Assembly: GCF_018449575.1 (NCBI RefSeq) | Contig: NZ_JAAVUT010000025.1 | Coordinates: 1-64,000, forward strand | DNA length: 64,000 nucleotides | From: Sodalis sp. dw_96 | GTDB taxonomy: Bacteria; Pseudomonadota; Gammaproteobacteria; Enterobacterales; Enterobacteriaceae | Direction: 5' to 3' | Shown here: one piece after another, positions 20,316 through 29,126 of the stretch | Position numbering within the stretch: the first letter of the stretch is position 1 | How the letters are laid out: the number at the start of each line of letters is the position of its first letter | Position numbers and translations under genes: made by a program | Notes under the pieces: model-generated | Seen by the model: the letters and a program-made list of their open reading frames with translations, nothing else | The model's database searches: none | What the model was told of the DNA's origin: nothing

Positions 20316-21473
20316 TTACTCCCCCGTGCGCGCCAGCAATGATATTCCCCGGTTTGTCAGCACCCCGTCCTTACTCACATAGTGCCGCCAGCGTCCGAGC
20401 GTGAGTCCTCTAGCCCTGACATATCCTTTCTGGCGGCCGGCGGTCCAGCGCTCCTCTTCGGGCAAGTCCAGCCAGGCGCGCACATAGGATGCCAACTGTT
20501 TTTCATCCATCGGGGCTGACGACTGCGCCGCCATGATTTTGCCACGGTTGGTCAATATCCCGCTTGCCCCAACGTACCGTCTGAGGGCGCGGAGAGTCAC
20601 ACCGTTCTGCTTGGCATACAGGGACATGTCACCGCAGGGCAAACGCCCGTCTTTCGCCATGGCGCTCCATCGCAGGACATGCTCCGGCATAACTTTCCTG
20701 TTATTTTGCCCGGTTGCCTGCTGCAGAACAGAGGGAAAGGCCGCGATCGTCGGGCCTTTTCCCGCCAAAGGGGTTTTGACACTGACAGGGCATCTTATGC
20801 CATGGGAAATGACCAGCGTTGACATGTAGCTTAGACGTGAGGGAAAGGTCCATGCCATTTCCCGCATGATCAGGTTGGCATATTCTGATGCGCCGGCCCA
20901 GCGTTCCGCCTCAGTGGCATTGAGACTTTGCATCAACGCCCAAATCATCTGATATAAAAGGAGTTGTCGTCCTTCACAGGCCTCTCGCCCTCTGATGGGA
21001 TAACAGGCTTGCTGAAGCCCGTCCACTTCTCGCACCAGCCCGCACCACTCCAGGGTAGCGTAATGAGATGAAACGGCGTCTTTCTCGCCGGGCATTAATT
21101 GCCAGCGTCCGGGCGCATCTCCCCTATCGCTGATGATTTTCCACCGGTTGAACAACCGCCGGAATGTCCGGCTGATTCGGTAAATCTCCATCAGTTGCTC
21201 ATTTACCGCCGCTTCAATGGCGCGCTCGGCAGGCAGGAAAAACTTATCATACAGGGCGAGGGAGCCCATGATCCTCTCCTCTTCCCGCGCAATCTGATCC
21301 AGTTGAACACGTAACCACGCGGGATTGCGTGCCTGCCAGTCCAATACCCTGTCATGCGGGTACCGCTTCGCCATATATGCGCCGTACGCCTCGGTCTCCC
21401 AGGAAGGAATAACCGATGAATGCAATGCGGTAGAGGGGCGGGAAGAGGACAAACAGCCAATGAGTGAATGCAT
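20316..21473 (-). CDS. Unrecognised protein with a duplicated C-terminal ~50-residue motif
   Basis: The 385-residue protein was not recognised. No signal peptide or membrane helix is visible. Residues 1-260 are mostly helical-looking with many Arg and Trp. The last 125 residues contain two related units, about 262-315 and 329-382. Both fit Y-x3-(N/R)-G-x-T-L-x3-R-x-Y-V-x3-G-x-L-T-N-R-G. The units could be small helical DNA- or protein-binding modules, but that is a guess. It stands alone between yeaD and yeaE, where E. coli has nothing, so it is an insertion in this lineage. The ribosome-binding site is weak; a downstream start at M34 is possible. Confidence 0.75.
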   Translation of the reverse strand: MHSLIGCLSSSRPSTALHSSVIPSWETEAYGAYMAKRYPHDRVLDWQARNPAWLRVQLDQIAREEERIMGSLALYDKFFLPAERAIEAAVNEQLMEIYRISRTFRRLFNRWKIISDRGDAPGRWQLMPGEKDAVSSHYATLEWCGLVREVDGLQQACYPIRGREACEGRQLLLYQMIWALMQSLNATEAERWAGASEYANLIMREMAWTFPSRLSYMSTLVISHGIRCPVSVKTPLAGKGPTIAAFPSVLQQATGQNNRKVMPEHVLRWSAMAKDGRLPCGDMSLYAKQNGVTLRALRRYVGASGILTNRGKIMAAQSSAPMDEKQLASYVRAWLDLPEEERWTAGRQKGYVRARGLTLGRWRHYVSKDGVLTNRGISLLARTGE

Positions 21474-21750
21474 ATCTCACCGTTTTCATCATTATTCGGC
21501 ACGGGGTTTTTCTCGCGTCCATCGCTCGAGATCATCCATCCAATAGCCTAAGGCGGGCAGGTGCCGTCATGCCAAGCATGCCCGTACTCAATTACCATAA
21601 CCCGTAGTTATATAAAAAGCGTTTGATTTTCCGTTAATTAAATATTTCATCAATGCCATGAAAATTCGACGCCGCGCAGATCCGCCCGGCGGATTGAGGT
21701 CAGTGATGACGCCCAAGGCGCGGGAGCGGACGCGGACAAGAAGAACGGGA

Positions 21751-22599
21751 TTAGACGATATCGAGATGGGTTTTGCGTTTGGGCGCCGGAAACGCCTCAT
21801 CCAGGGCCTGTAACTGACGCGGGCTTAACTCAATGCCCAGCGCCCCGGCATTTTCCTTCACATGAGCCTCGCTGCCGGCTTTGGGTATCGCTATCACGCC
21901 GGGCTGACGGATGACCCAGGCCAACAGAACCTGCGCCACCGTCACTCCCAGCTCCTGGGCAATGGTCAATACCGCCGGGCTGTCCATTAATCCGTTGCGC
22001 AGTTTCCCGGCCTGCGCCAGGGGGCAATAGGCCATTACCGGCAGCGACCTTTGCCGGCACCAGCTCAGCAGATCATATTCGATGCCGCGGGAAGCGAGGT
22101 GGTATAACACCTGATCGGTCATGCAGGCGGTTCCGCCGGGCAGCGACCACAGCTCCTGCATATCGGCCAAATCCAGATTGGAAACGCCCCAGCGCTTGAT
22201 TTTACCGGTCTGCCGTAAATGTTCCATGGCGGAGATGGTGTCGGCCAGGGGGATACCTCCCCGCCAGTGCAACAGATACAGATCGATACAATCGGTTTGC
22301 AGGCGACGCAGGCTGTTTTCACAGGCGGTAACGGCTTTCTCACCGCCGGCGTTCTGCGGGTAGACTTTCGACACCAGAAAGACTTCATCCCGCCGTCCGC
22401 GAATGGCCTGAGCCACCACTCTCTCCGCCCCGCCGTCGGCATACATCTCGGCGGTATCTATCAATGTCAGTCCCTGATCGAGACCATATTGTAATGCACG
22501 CGCTTCCTGCGCGATGTCGCTGGACCGTTCTCCCATATACCACGTGCCCTGACCTACGGCGGGCACGGAATATCCGTCGGGAAAAATCACCTGTTTCAT
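21751..22599 (-). CDS. yeaE: Aldo/keto reductase YeaE
   Basis: NADPH-dependent reductase; the E. coli homologue reduces methylglyoxal. VPAVGQGTWYMGE starts the TIM barrel, and the catalytic tetrad Asp-Tyr (LIDTAEMYADGGAE), Lys (LVSKVYP) and His (YLLHWRGG) is present; the C-terminal IPKAGSEAHVKENAGAL binds the cofactor. The frame opens at 22623, but ATG 22599 was chosen because GGAGGG precedes it by nine bases. This gives 282 residues (284 in E. coli). Confidence 0.93.
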   Translation of the reverse strand: MKQVIFPDGYSVPAVGQGTWYMGERSSDIAQEARALQYGLDQGLTLIDTAEMYADGGAERVVAQAIRGRRDEVFLVSKVYPQNAGGEKAVTACENSLRRLQTDCIDLYLLHWRGGIPLADTISAMEHLRQTGKIKRWGVSNLDLADMQELWSLPGGTACMTDQVLYHLASRGIEYDLLSWCRQRSLPVMAYCPLAQAGKLRNGLMDSPAVLTIAQELGVTVAQVLLAWVIRQPGVIAIPKAGSEAHVKENAGALGIELSPRQLQALDEAFPAPKRKTHLDIV

Positions 22600-22696
22600 G
22601 GTTCTAGACCCTCCTGTTCTCATGAATCACGGTAATCGCACTATTTTAATGCAATAAACTTTAAACGCTTTATTTTGGTGCAAAGTATGCACTATA

Positions 22697-23446
22697 TTAG
22701 AAGCGATAGGTCAATCCAACCCCCACTGTGGTGGTGGAATTGGCGTTTACCATCGGACTATCTTTAACTTCACTGTTCAACCGGGTGTACCGGGCCATTA
22801 CCGATGCATGCCAACTGTCGGTCAAGGCATAGACAGCGGTCATCTCCAGATAAGGAGACCAGCCGTCATCGGCTTGGTATTGATTCAGACCGCTGCGCCG
22901 GGACTCTGACTGGCTGACGCCGAAGTAATAATCGTTTTGATTGCCGCTGGCCCATGCGGCCCCAATCCCCGGCAAAAGTGTCAATCTATCGAAGGTAAAG
23001 GGATAGAGATAGGCTAAATCGGCGGTGAAGCCATTACTTTCATTGAGGATATCGCCGAGATATTCGGTGCGGATTATCCCCCAGCTGGCGCTGAACCGGT
23101 AGCGCAATCCGGCCATTACGGTGGAGCGGCGCCTATCCAGCTGTTTCATATACCCGTAATCGTCATCGCTGGGCTTGAAACCGAAGGGTGAATAGGCGGC
23201 GGTTAATGATAATTGATTTTGTTGATCTTTCCAGAGGTAATAACCGGCGCTGAGCCCTTGCAAATAGACGCTCTCGCCGTCGTAATTGATGACCGGAAAG
23301 GGCAAGACCTTTTCATCACCGCCTTTATACGGAGAGGTGGAATAGAGCGCCGAGGCGCCCAGGGACCAGGTGCCCGCCACAGCCATCGGCACATAGAGCA
23401 CCGCCGCGACGGCGATGGCCCCTATTTTAAGCGAGTGACTTTTCAC
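22697..23446 (-). CDS. mipA: MltA-interacting outer membrane protein MipA
   Basis: Outer-membrane beta-barrel that links MltA and PBP1B in peptidoglycan synthesis. A signal peptide (KSHSLKIGAIAVAAVLYVPMAVA) precedes GTWSLGAS; later blocks PYKGGDEKVLPFPVINYDGE, GNQNDYYFGVSQSES and KDSPMVNA match the family, and it ends in YRF with a terminal Phe, as barrel proteins do. The frame opens at a TTG (23479), but GTG 23446 follows AAGGGA and gives a proper signal peptide and 249 residues (248 in E. coli). Confidence 0.92.
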   Translation of the reverse strand: MKSHSLKIGAIAVAAVLYVPMAVAGTWSLGASALYSTSPYKGGDEKVLPFPVINYDGESVYLQGLSAGYYLWKDQQNQLSLTAAYSPFGFKPSDDDYGYMKQLDRRRSTVMAGLRYRFSASWGIIRTEYLGDILNESNGFTADLAYLYPFTFDRLTLLPGIGAAWASGNQNDYYFGVSQSESRRSGLNQYQADDGWSPYLEMTAVYALTDSWHASVMARYTRLNSEVKDSPMVNANSTTTVGVGLTYRF

Positions 23447-23776
23447 GATGGAAGTTTCCCTTAATGTAAAAAAGCACAACAGCTACAACCAATCTAAATT
23501 AGAAGTGTAAAGTAAAGCTTTGGTCATTGTCGGTTATTTACAGAAACGAACAATTAACATCTAAATTATATCCTATTTTTCTATAAACTATAACGGAATC
23601 TGTTGACAGCCCTACAGACCGCGCCACAATGGGATCTAGTAGATATTTCGGCAACTGAGTCATTGATATATCTTAAAAAAAGCGTTAACACTTAAATGAC
23701 ATTTCCAAGATGCCAACTAAACTTTATCTTAGAGAAAGATTTGACCTGAGAGCGGTTACGGCAAAGTGTGTACAAG
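23447..23776. other. mipA-yeaG divergent intergenic region
   Basis: Noncoding and A+T-rich, between two divergent genes. A TTGACA at about 23603 has no convincing -10 partner. NtrC enhancer sites would be expected here upstream of the sigma-54 promoter at 23777, but none could be assigned by eye. Confidence 0.4.
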
Positions 23777-23793
23777 TTGGCATAGTGGTTGCT
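23777..23793 (+). promoter_or_regulatory. Sigma-54 promoter of yeaGH
   Basis: TTGGCATAGTGGTTGCT has the -24 GG (23779-23780) and -12 GC (23791-23792) separated by exactly ten bases, fitting the TGGCAY-N5-TTGCW consensus. NtrC-dependent, nitrogen-starvation expression of yeaGH is known in E. coli. The leader to the yeaG ATG would be about 80 bases. Confidence 0.8.
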
Positions 23794-23884
23794 GTACTCA
23801 GGAGGGATCTTTTTTTTCAGGAGCCGCAAAATATCAATTTAGCTCCTTTTTAACCTGTGCTAATAACGAAGGACGGGCATCGCC

Positions 23885-25819
23885 ATGAACATATTTGACC
23901 AGTATCGTCAGCGCTACGAAGCTGCCAAGGACGAAGAGTTCACCTTGCAGGAATTCCTGGCCGTCTGCCGCCAGGATCGCAGCGCGTTCGCCAATGCGGC
24001 TGAGAGGCTATTAATGGCCATCGGTGAGCCAGTTATGGTTGACACCGCTCAGGAACCGCCTCTCTCCCGGCTGTTTTCCAACCGCGTTATCGCACGCTAT
24101 CCTGCCTTCGAAGAATTTTACGGCATGGAAGAGGCCATTGAGCAAATTGTCTCATATCTGAAACATGCCGCTCAGGGGCTGGAAGAAAAGAAACAGATTC
24201 TCTATCTGCTCGGCCCGGTAGGGGGCGGTAAATCCTCCTTGGCGGAACGCTTGAAGTCATTGATGCAGCGTGTGCCTATCTATATCCTCAGCGCCAACGG
24301 CGAACGCAGTCCGGTTAACGATCACCCGCTCTGCCTGTTCAACCCGCTGGAAGACGCCAATATCCTGGAAAAGGATTATGGCATCCCCCACCGTTATCTC
24401 GGCACCATCATGTCGCCCTGGGCGGCCAAGCGCCTGCATGATTTCGGCGGCGATATCACCCGCTTCAAGGTGGTCAAGGTGTGGCCGTCCATCCTTGAAC
24501 AGATTGCCATTGCCAAAACCGAACCCGGGGATGAAAACAACCAGGACATTTCCGCGCTGGTGGGCAAGGTGGATATCCGCAAACTGGAAGACCATGCCCA
24601 GAACGATCCCGACGCCTACGGTTACTCCGGCGCATTGTGCCGCGCCAACCAGGGCATCATGGAATTCGTGGAAATGTTCAAGGCGCCGATTAAAGTGCTG
24701 CATCCGTTGCTGACCGCCACCCAGGAAGGCAATTACAACGGCACCGAAGGGATCGCCGCATTGCCGTTCAACGGCATCATCCTGGCGCATTCCAATGAAT
24801 CGGAATGGGTTCAGTTCCGTAATAATAAAAACAACGAGGCTTTCCTTGACCGGGTATATATCGTCAAGGTGCCTTACTGCCTGCGGGTATCGCAGGAAAT
24901 GAAGATTTATGAAAAGCTCATCAGCAACAGTGAACTGGCGGAATCTCCGTGCGCGCCCGGGACACTCGAGACCCTGGCCCGTTTCTCCATCCTGTCGCGC
25001 CTGAAGGAACCGGAAAATTCCAGCATGTATTCAAAAATGCGGATATATGACGGCGAGAGCCTGAAGGATACCGACCCGAAAGCGAAATCCTATCAGGAAT
25101 ATCGCGACTACGCCGGTGTGGATGAAGGCATGAACGGTTTGTCCACGCGTTTCGCCTTTAAAATCCTCTCCCGGGTATTCAATTTTGATCATGGCGAAGT
25201 CGCCGCGAACCCGGTACATTTATTCTATATTCTTGAACAGCAAATTGAGCGGGAACAGTTCCCACAAGATATTGCTGAAAAATATCTCGAACATTTGAAA
25301 GGTTATCTTATCCCTAAATATGCCGAATTTATCGGCAAGGAGATACAAACCGCTTATCTGGAATCTTATTCTGAGTACGGGCAAAATATATTTGATCGTT
25401 ACGTATCCTATGCGGACTTCTGGATTCAGGATCAGGAATATCGTGATCCCGATACCGGACAATTATTTGATAGGGAAGCATTGAACGCTGAGCTGGAGAA
25501 AATTGAAAAGCCCGCCGGGATTAGTAATCCGAAAGATTTCCGTAACGAAATCGTTAACTTTGTCCTTCGTGCCCGCGCCAACAATAGCGGACGTAACCCG
25601 AATTGGACCAGTTATGAAAAACTCCGTACCGTGATTGAGAAAAAAATGTTCTCAAACACTGAAGAGTTGTTGCCTGTAATTTCATTTAATGCGAAAACAT
25701 CTACAGATGAGCAGAAAAAACACGACGACTTCGTGGATCGCATGATGGAAAAAGGTTACACCCGCAAACAGGTCCGCTTGTTATGCGAATGGTATCTGCG
25801 GGTAAGGAAATCGTCTTAA
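23885..25819 (+). CDS. yeaG: PrkA-family serine/threonine protein kinase YeaG
   Basis: AAA+-type kinase linked to nitrogen-starvation and stationary-phase survival in E. coli. The 644-residue protein is the same length as E. coli YeaG and nearly collinear with it. It has an N-terminal PrkA AAA domain with P-loop GPVGGGKSS (110-118) and a C-terminal kinase-like domain (FNFDHGEVAANPVHLFY onward). It sits behind a sigma-54 promoter and is followed 36 bases later by yeaH. The functional partner SpoVR/YcgB is encoded 9 kb downstream. Confidence 0.97.
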   Translation: MNIFDQYRQRYEAAKDEEFTLQEFLAVCRQDRSAFANAAERLLMAIGEPVMVDTAQEPPLSRLFSNRVIARYPAFEEFYGMEEAIEQIVSYLKHAAQGLEEKKQILYLLGPVGGGKSSLAERLKSLMQRVPIYILSANGERSPVNDHPLCLFNPLEDANILEKDYGIPHRYLGTIMSPWAAKRLHDFGGDITRFKVVKVWPSILEQIAIAKTEPGDENNQDISALVGKVDIRKLEDHAQNDPDAYGYSGALCRANQGIMEFVEMFKAPIKVLHPLLTATQEGNYNGTEGIAALPFNGIILAHSNESEWVQFRNNKNNEAFLDRVYIVKVPYCLRVSQEMKIYEKLISNSELAESPCAPGTLETLARFSILSRLKEPENSSMYSKMRIYDGESLKDTDPKAKSYQEYRDYAGVDEGMNGLSTRFAFKILSRVFNFDHGEVAANPVHLFYILEQQIEREQFPQDIAEKYLEHLKGYLIPKYAEFIGKEIQTAYLESYSEYGQNIFDRYVSYADFWIQDQEYRDPDTGQLFDREALNAELEKIEKPAGISNPKDFRNEIVNFVLRARANNSGRNPNWTSYEKLRTVIEKKMFSNTEELLPVISFNAKTSTDEQKKHDDFVDRMMEKGYTRKQVRLLCEWYLRVRKSS

Positions 25820-25855
25820 ACGCGGCGCGTAGACACTGTCGTCCGGAGGAGATAT

Positions 25856-27130
25856 ATGGCCTACTTTATTGACCGACGACTTAACGGCAAAAACAAAAGC
25901 ATGGTTAACCGCCAACGCTTTTTGCGCCGCTATAAGTCACAAATCAAACAGTCGATTGCCGGGGCCATCAACAAGCGTTCGGTTACCGATGTGGAGAGCG
26001 GGGAATCGGTATCGATTCCCAACACTGACATCAACGAACCTTTTTTCCATCAGGGACGAGGGGGGATGCGTCATCGCGTGCATCCCGGCAATGATCATTT
26101 TATCCAGAATGACCGTATCGAGCGCCCGCCGGGAGGCGGGGGCGGCGGCAGCGGGCAGGGAAACGCCAGCCAGGACGGCGAGGGGCAGGATGAATTTGTC
26201 TTTCAGATCTCGAAAGACGAATACCTTGATCTGTTGTTCGAGGATTTGGCGCTGCCCAATTTGCAAAAGAACCAGTACAAACAGCTCAACGAGTTCAAAA
26301 CCCACCGCTCCGGTTATACCTCCACCGGCGTTCCGGCCAACATCAGCGTGGTGAGGTCGCTGCAAAATTCTCTGGTGCGGCGTACCGCCATGACGGCGGG
26401 CAAACGTCGCTCCATCCGGGCATTGGAAGAAGAGCTGGCGCTGTTGGCCAACATCGAGCCGGTACAGCTACTGGAAGAAGAGCGTATCCATAAGGAAATC
26501 GCGGAACTCAGGCAAAAAATCGCCCGGGTGCCGTTCATCGATACGTTTGATCTGCGCTATAAAAATTTCGAACGGCGGGCCGAGCCTTCCAGCCAGGCAG
26601 TGATGTTCTGTTTGATGGACGTGTCGGGTTCAATGGATCAGGCCACCAAGGATATGGCCAAACGCTTTTATATTCTGCTGTATCTGTTCCTCAGCCGAAC
26701 CTATAAAAACGTGGACGTGGTCTATATCCGCCATCATACCCAGGCCAAGGAAGTGGATGAGCATGAGTTCTTTTATTCACAGGAAACCGGCGGCACCATT
26801 GTTTCCAGTGCGTTGAAACTCATGGAGGAAGTGGTTAAGGACCGTTACAACCCGTCACAATGGAATATTTATGCCGCACAGGCGTCTGACGGAGATAACT
26901 GGGCGGATGACTCCCCGTTGTGCCATGAACTCTTGGCTAACAGACTGCTGCCGATGGTGCGTTATTATAGCTATATCGAAATAACCAGGCGCGCGCACCA
27001 AACCTTATGGCGTGAATATGAAGACCTGCAGGCCAAGTACAGTAACTTTGCCATGCAGCATATTCGCGATCAGGAAGATATTTATCCGGTATTCCGTGAA
27101 TTGTTCCACAAGCAGGTAAACGAAAGATAA
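25856..27130 (+). CDS. yeaH: DUF444 / VWA-domain protein YeaH
   Basis: Partner of YeaG in the conserved PrkA-DUF444-SpoVR group; its molecular role is not known. The 424-residue protein starts [14 protein letters not shown], has a Gly-rich linker ([10 protein letters not shown] near 91-100) and a C-terminal von Willebrand A domain with the MIDAS motif DVSGS (D255, S257, S259). The start follows GGAGGAG. A terminator after it closes the two-gene operon. Confidence 0.95.
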   Translation: MAYFIDRRLNGKNKSMVNRQRFLRRYKSQIKQSIAGAINKRSVTDVESGESVSIPNTDINEPFFHQGRGGMRHRVHPGNDHFIQNDRIERPPGGGGGGSGQGNASQDGEGQDEFVFQISKDEYLDLLFEDLALPNLQKNQYKQLNEFKTHRSGYTSTGVPANISVVRSLQNSLVRRTAMTAGKRRSIRALEEELALLANIEPVQLLEEERIHKEIAELRQKIARVPFIDTFDLRYKNFERRAEPSSQAVMFCLMDVSGSMDQATKDMAKRFYILLYLFLSRTYKNVDVVYIRHHTQAKEVDEHEFFYSQETGGTIVSSALKLMEEVVKDRYNPSQWNIYAAQASDGDNWADDSPLCHELLANRLLPMVRYYSYIEITRRAHQTLWREYEDLQAKYSNFAMQHIRDQEDIYPVFRELFHKQVNER

Positions 27131-27143
27131 CCACACACTAATG

Positions 27144-27180
27144 AATCAGCCAGACAGCGGGCGGTTTCTGGCTGATTTTA
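27144..27180 (+). terminator. Terminator of the yeaGH operon
   Basis: Perfect 11-bp stem AATCAGCCAGA (27144-27154) / TCTGGCTGATT (27067+100 = 27167-27177), with a 12-base loop and TT after it, 14 bases past the yeaH stop. Confidence 0.75.
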
Positions 27181-27274
27181 GGCACGGAGCCGCTTTTCAC
27201 CCCTGCCCTTTAACCGGCTCCAAGCAGCCCCCTTCTTCTCTACTCCCTTGCGGGCCTCCTGAATGGAAATACTG

Positions 27275-28663
27275 TCATCCCTTGGGATGGTAAGTTTCCG
27301 CGCGGTTGCGGCCGTTTTGCTTGGCCACATAAAGGGCGCTATCGGCTTTGCGGATCAAGCGTTCATAATCCGGATGTCCGTCAAACATACACAGTCCGAC
27401 GCTAACCGTCAGATTGATTTTTTCGCTGGCGCTGTGATAAACCGGCCGGCTTGCGATTTTAGCGCGAATAGTATCGATAATCATATTGGCCTGGCTTTCG
27501 GATATCTCCACAAAAACCAGCATAAATTCCTCGCCGCCGTAACGAAAGACATAATCGCTGCTGCGCACGCTTTCATATAAGATCGAAGCAATATTTTTCA
27601 ATGCCGCATCGCCGGCATCATGGCCGTATTTATCGTTAATTCTTTTGAAATAATCTATATCCAGCATAGCCACCACAAAGGGCGAATTGGTGCGCATGGC
27701 CAAGGCGATTTCCCGTCGCAGAATAGTGGGAATAAATCGACGGTTCAATAAATTCGTCAATGGATCCTTACCATTTTCGAATTTTGCCAGTTCTTCAAAT
27801 AACGAGGACAGGAGAGATGCCAATTTCACGATCCGATTGCGCACGGTCCGCAACAGCACATAGCGCTCTTCCACTACGGCAATCATATCGGCGGTATAGG
27901 TCTGAATAAATTCATCCGTACTGTTCACCAGTGCGGTGATTTCCAACACTTCATCCACTTGCGCAAAAACATGCCGGCCTTTGTGCTGGAACCATAATCC
28001 GAACTCCGACTCCTTCAATTCCTGGATTTCGGTGGCCGGCGAGCCGGTGGCTACAGTGTAAATAAAGCGGTTTTCCCAATTGAGCAAGGCGGCGAGCTGC
28101 CGTTCGCGCTCAACGCCGACATTATCCAGAATGGAAAATAAGCGATAATTTTCCTGATCCTTGGTGGTGCTTTCGTGGGTACGGGAATAGGCGGTAGTCA
28201 TGACTTCAATGGCGGTATCCATGGCAAGGGAACAAAAGCGCATGGCGTCGTAACATAATGCCGGGTCCATTTTTTCCCGTTGCAGCCTGCTGTAAAGGCT
28301 CTGTTTAACCCTGCGGGCGCCACGGGCCACCAGGTCAATGGGGATACCGATGCGAGCGTGAATATTCCCCACTTTACGCTGATCGGCAATCAATACCGCC
28401 AGGTCGGCGGTGGAACTGTGCAACACCTGTTTAATCCAATTTGCCAGCGTGGCATGTAACCGATCATGCACCTGCTGGCTGGACAGAAACAGCCGGGCGT
28501 CGTCATCGTCCAGCATATAGGCGTAAAAATCGTCCACCAGCAGATTGATATCATGGTCGGGAAGCGACATCACCAGCGAGTGAGCGGCATCGCTGGTGAT
28601 GTCGATCAATTCATGCCACTCGCTCATAATCAGCGCATCGTAATATTGCCCGTTTATTTTCAT
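27275..28663 (-). CDS. dosC: Globin-coupled heme sensor diguanylate cyclase (DosC-like)
   Basis: Makes cyclic di-GMP under control of an oxygen-sensing heme domain. Residues ~1-160 form a globin domain with the proximal His H102 (NIHARIGIPID) and a Tyr at 47 (DDFYAYM) in the place of the distal Tyr of E. coli DosC; a middle domain follows (~170-290). The GGDEF domain has an intact active site GGEEF (376-380) and an inhibitory I-site RSSD (367-370) five residues before it. Length 462 (460 in E. coli). In E. coli dosC is paired with the phosphodiesterase dosP; no such partner lies here. The gene is isolated, convergent with yeaGH. Confidence 0.88.
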   Translation of the reverse strand: MKINGQYYDALIMSEWHELIDITSDAAHSLVMSLPDHDINLLVDDFYAYMLDDDDARLFLSSQQVHDRLHATLANWIKQVLHSSTADLAVLIADQRKVGNIHARIGIPIDLVARGARRVKQSLYSRLQREKMDPALCYDAMRFCSLAMDTAIEVMTTAYSRTHESTTKDQENYRLFSILDNVGVERERQLAALLNWENRFIYTVATGSPATEIQELKESEFGLWFQHKGRHVFAQVDEVLEITALVNSTDEFIQTYTADMIAVVEERYVLLRTVRNRIVKLASLLSSLFEELAKFENGKDPLTNLLNRRFIPTILRREIALAMRTNSPFVVAMLDIDYFKRINDKYGHDAGDAALKNIASILYESVRSSDYVFRYGGEEFMLVFVEISESQANMIIDTIRAKIASRPVYHSASEKINLTVSVGLCMFDGHPDYERLIRKADSALYVAKQNGRNRAETYHPKG

Positions 28664-28678
28664 TGGAAGTCAATTTGA

Positions 28679-29126
28679 AGACTAATAATATTTGTTGCTC
28701 TATAATAGCATGAATGAACGGCAGAGGCAGTCACCGATAGGAGAGTCACCCTTTCCCTTTAGAGGTTAACGACGCCGAAAATAGCATATCCGGCTAAACG
28801 GGGTGAGGTTTTCAAGGGTTATCCCGTCAGAAATAAGCTAAAGGGTCAAAAGCAGCCCTTTCATCCTCAACGGCTTTTGTGTTACCGTAAAAAAGAGCTG
28901 TTTTTTCAAGCCCGGTCAAGGAGCGGTTTGGCCCGGGTTTGATCCCTCCACACCCCAGGCACGTCGGCATGGGCGAGCGGTTTCGCCGGAGAAATGAGGG
29001 ACTTCCCTCTTATTTTGTCACAAATGGCTAAAAAATGATTTAAGACGTCAAGGCGACAGATCTGCCTAACGCTCCCAATCAGGATAATCAGGGCCGCTAA
29101 CGATTATAAAAAAAGGAGAGCGACGT
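28679..29126. other. Divergent intergenic region dosC-like / cvrA
   Basis: About 450 bases with no supported gene. An AAAAGGAGAG ribosome-binding site for cvrA is at its right end. No repeat, RNA gene or clear promoter was recognised. Confidence 0.4.
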
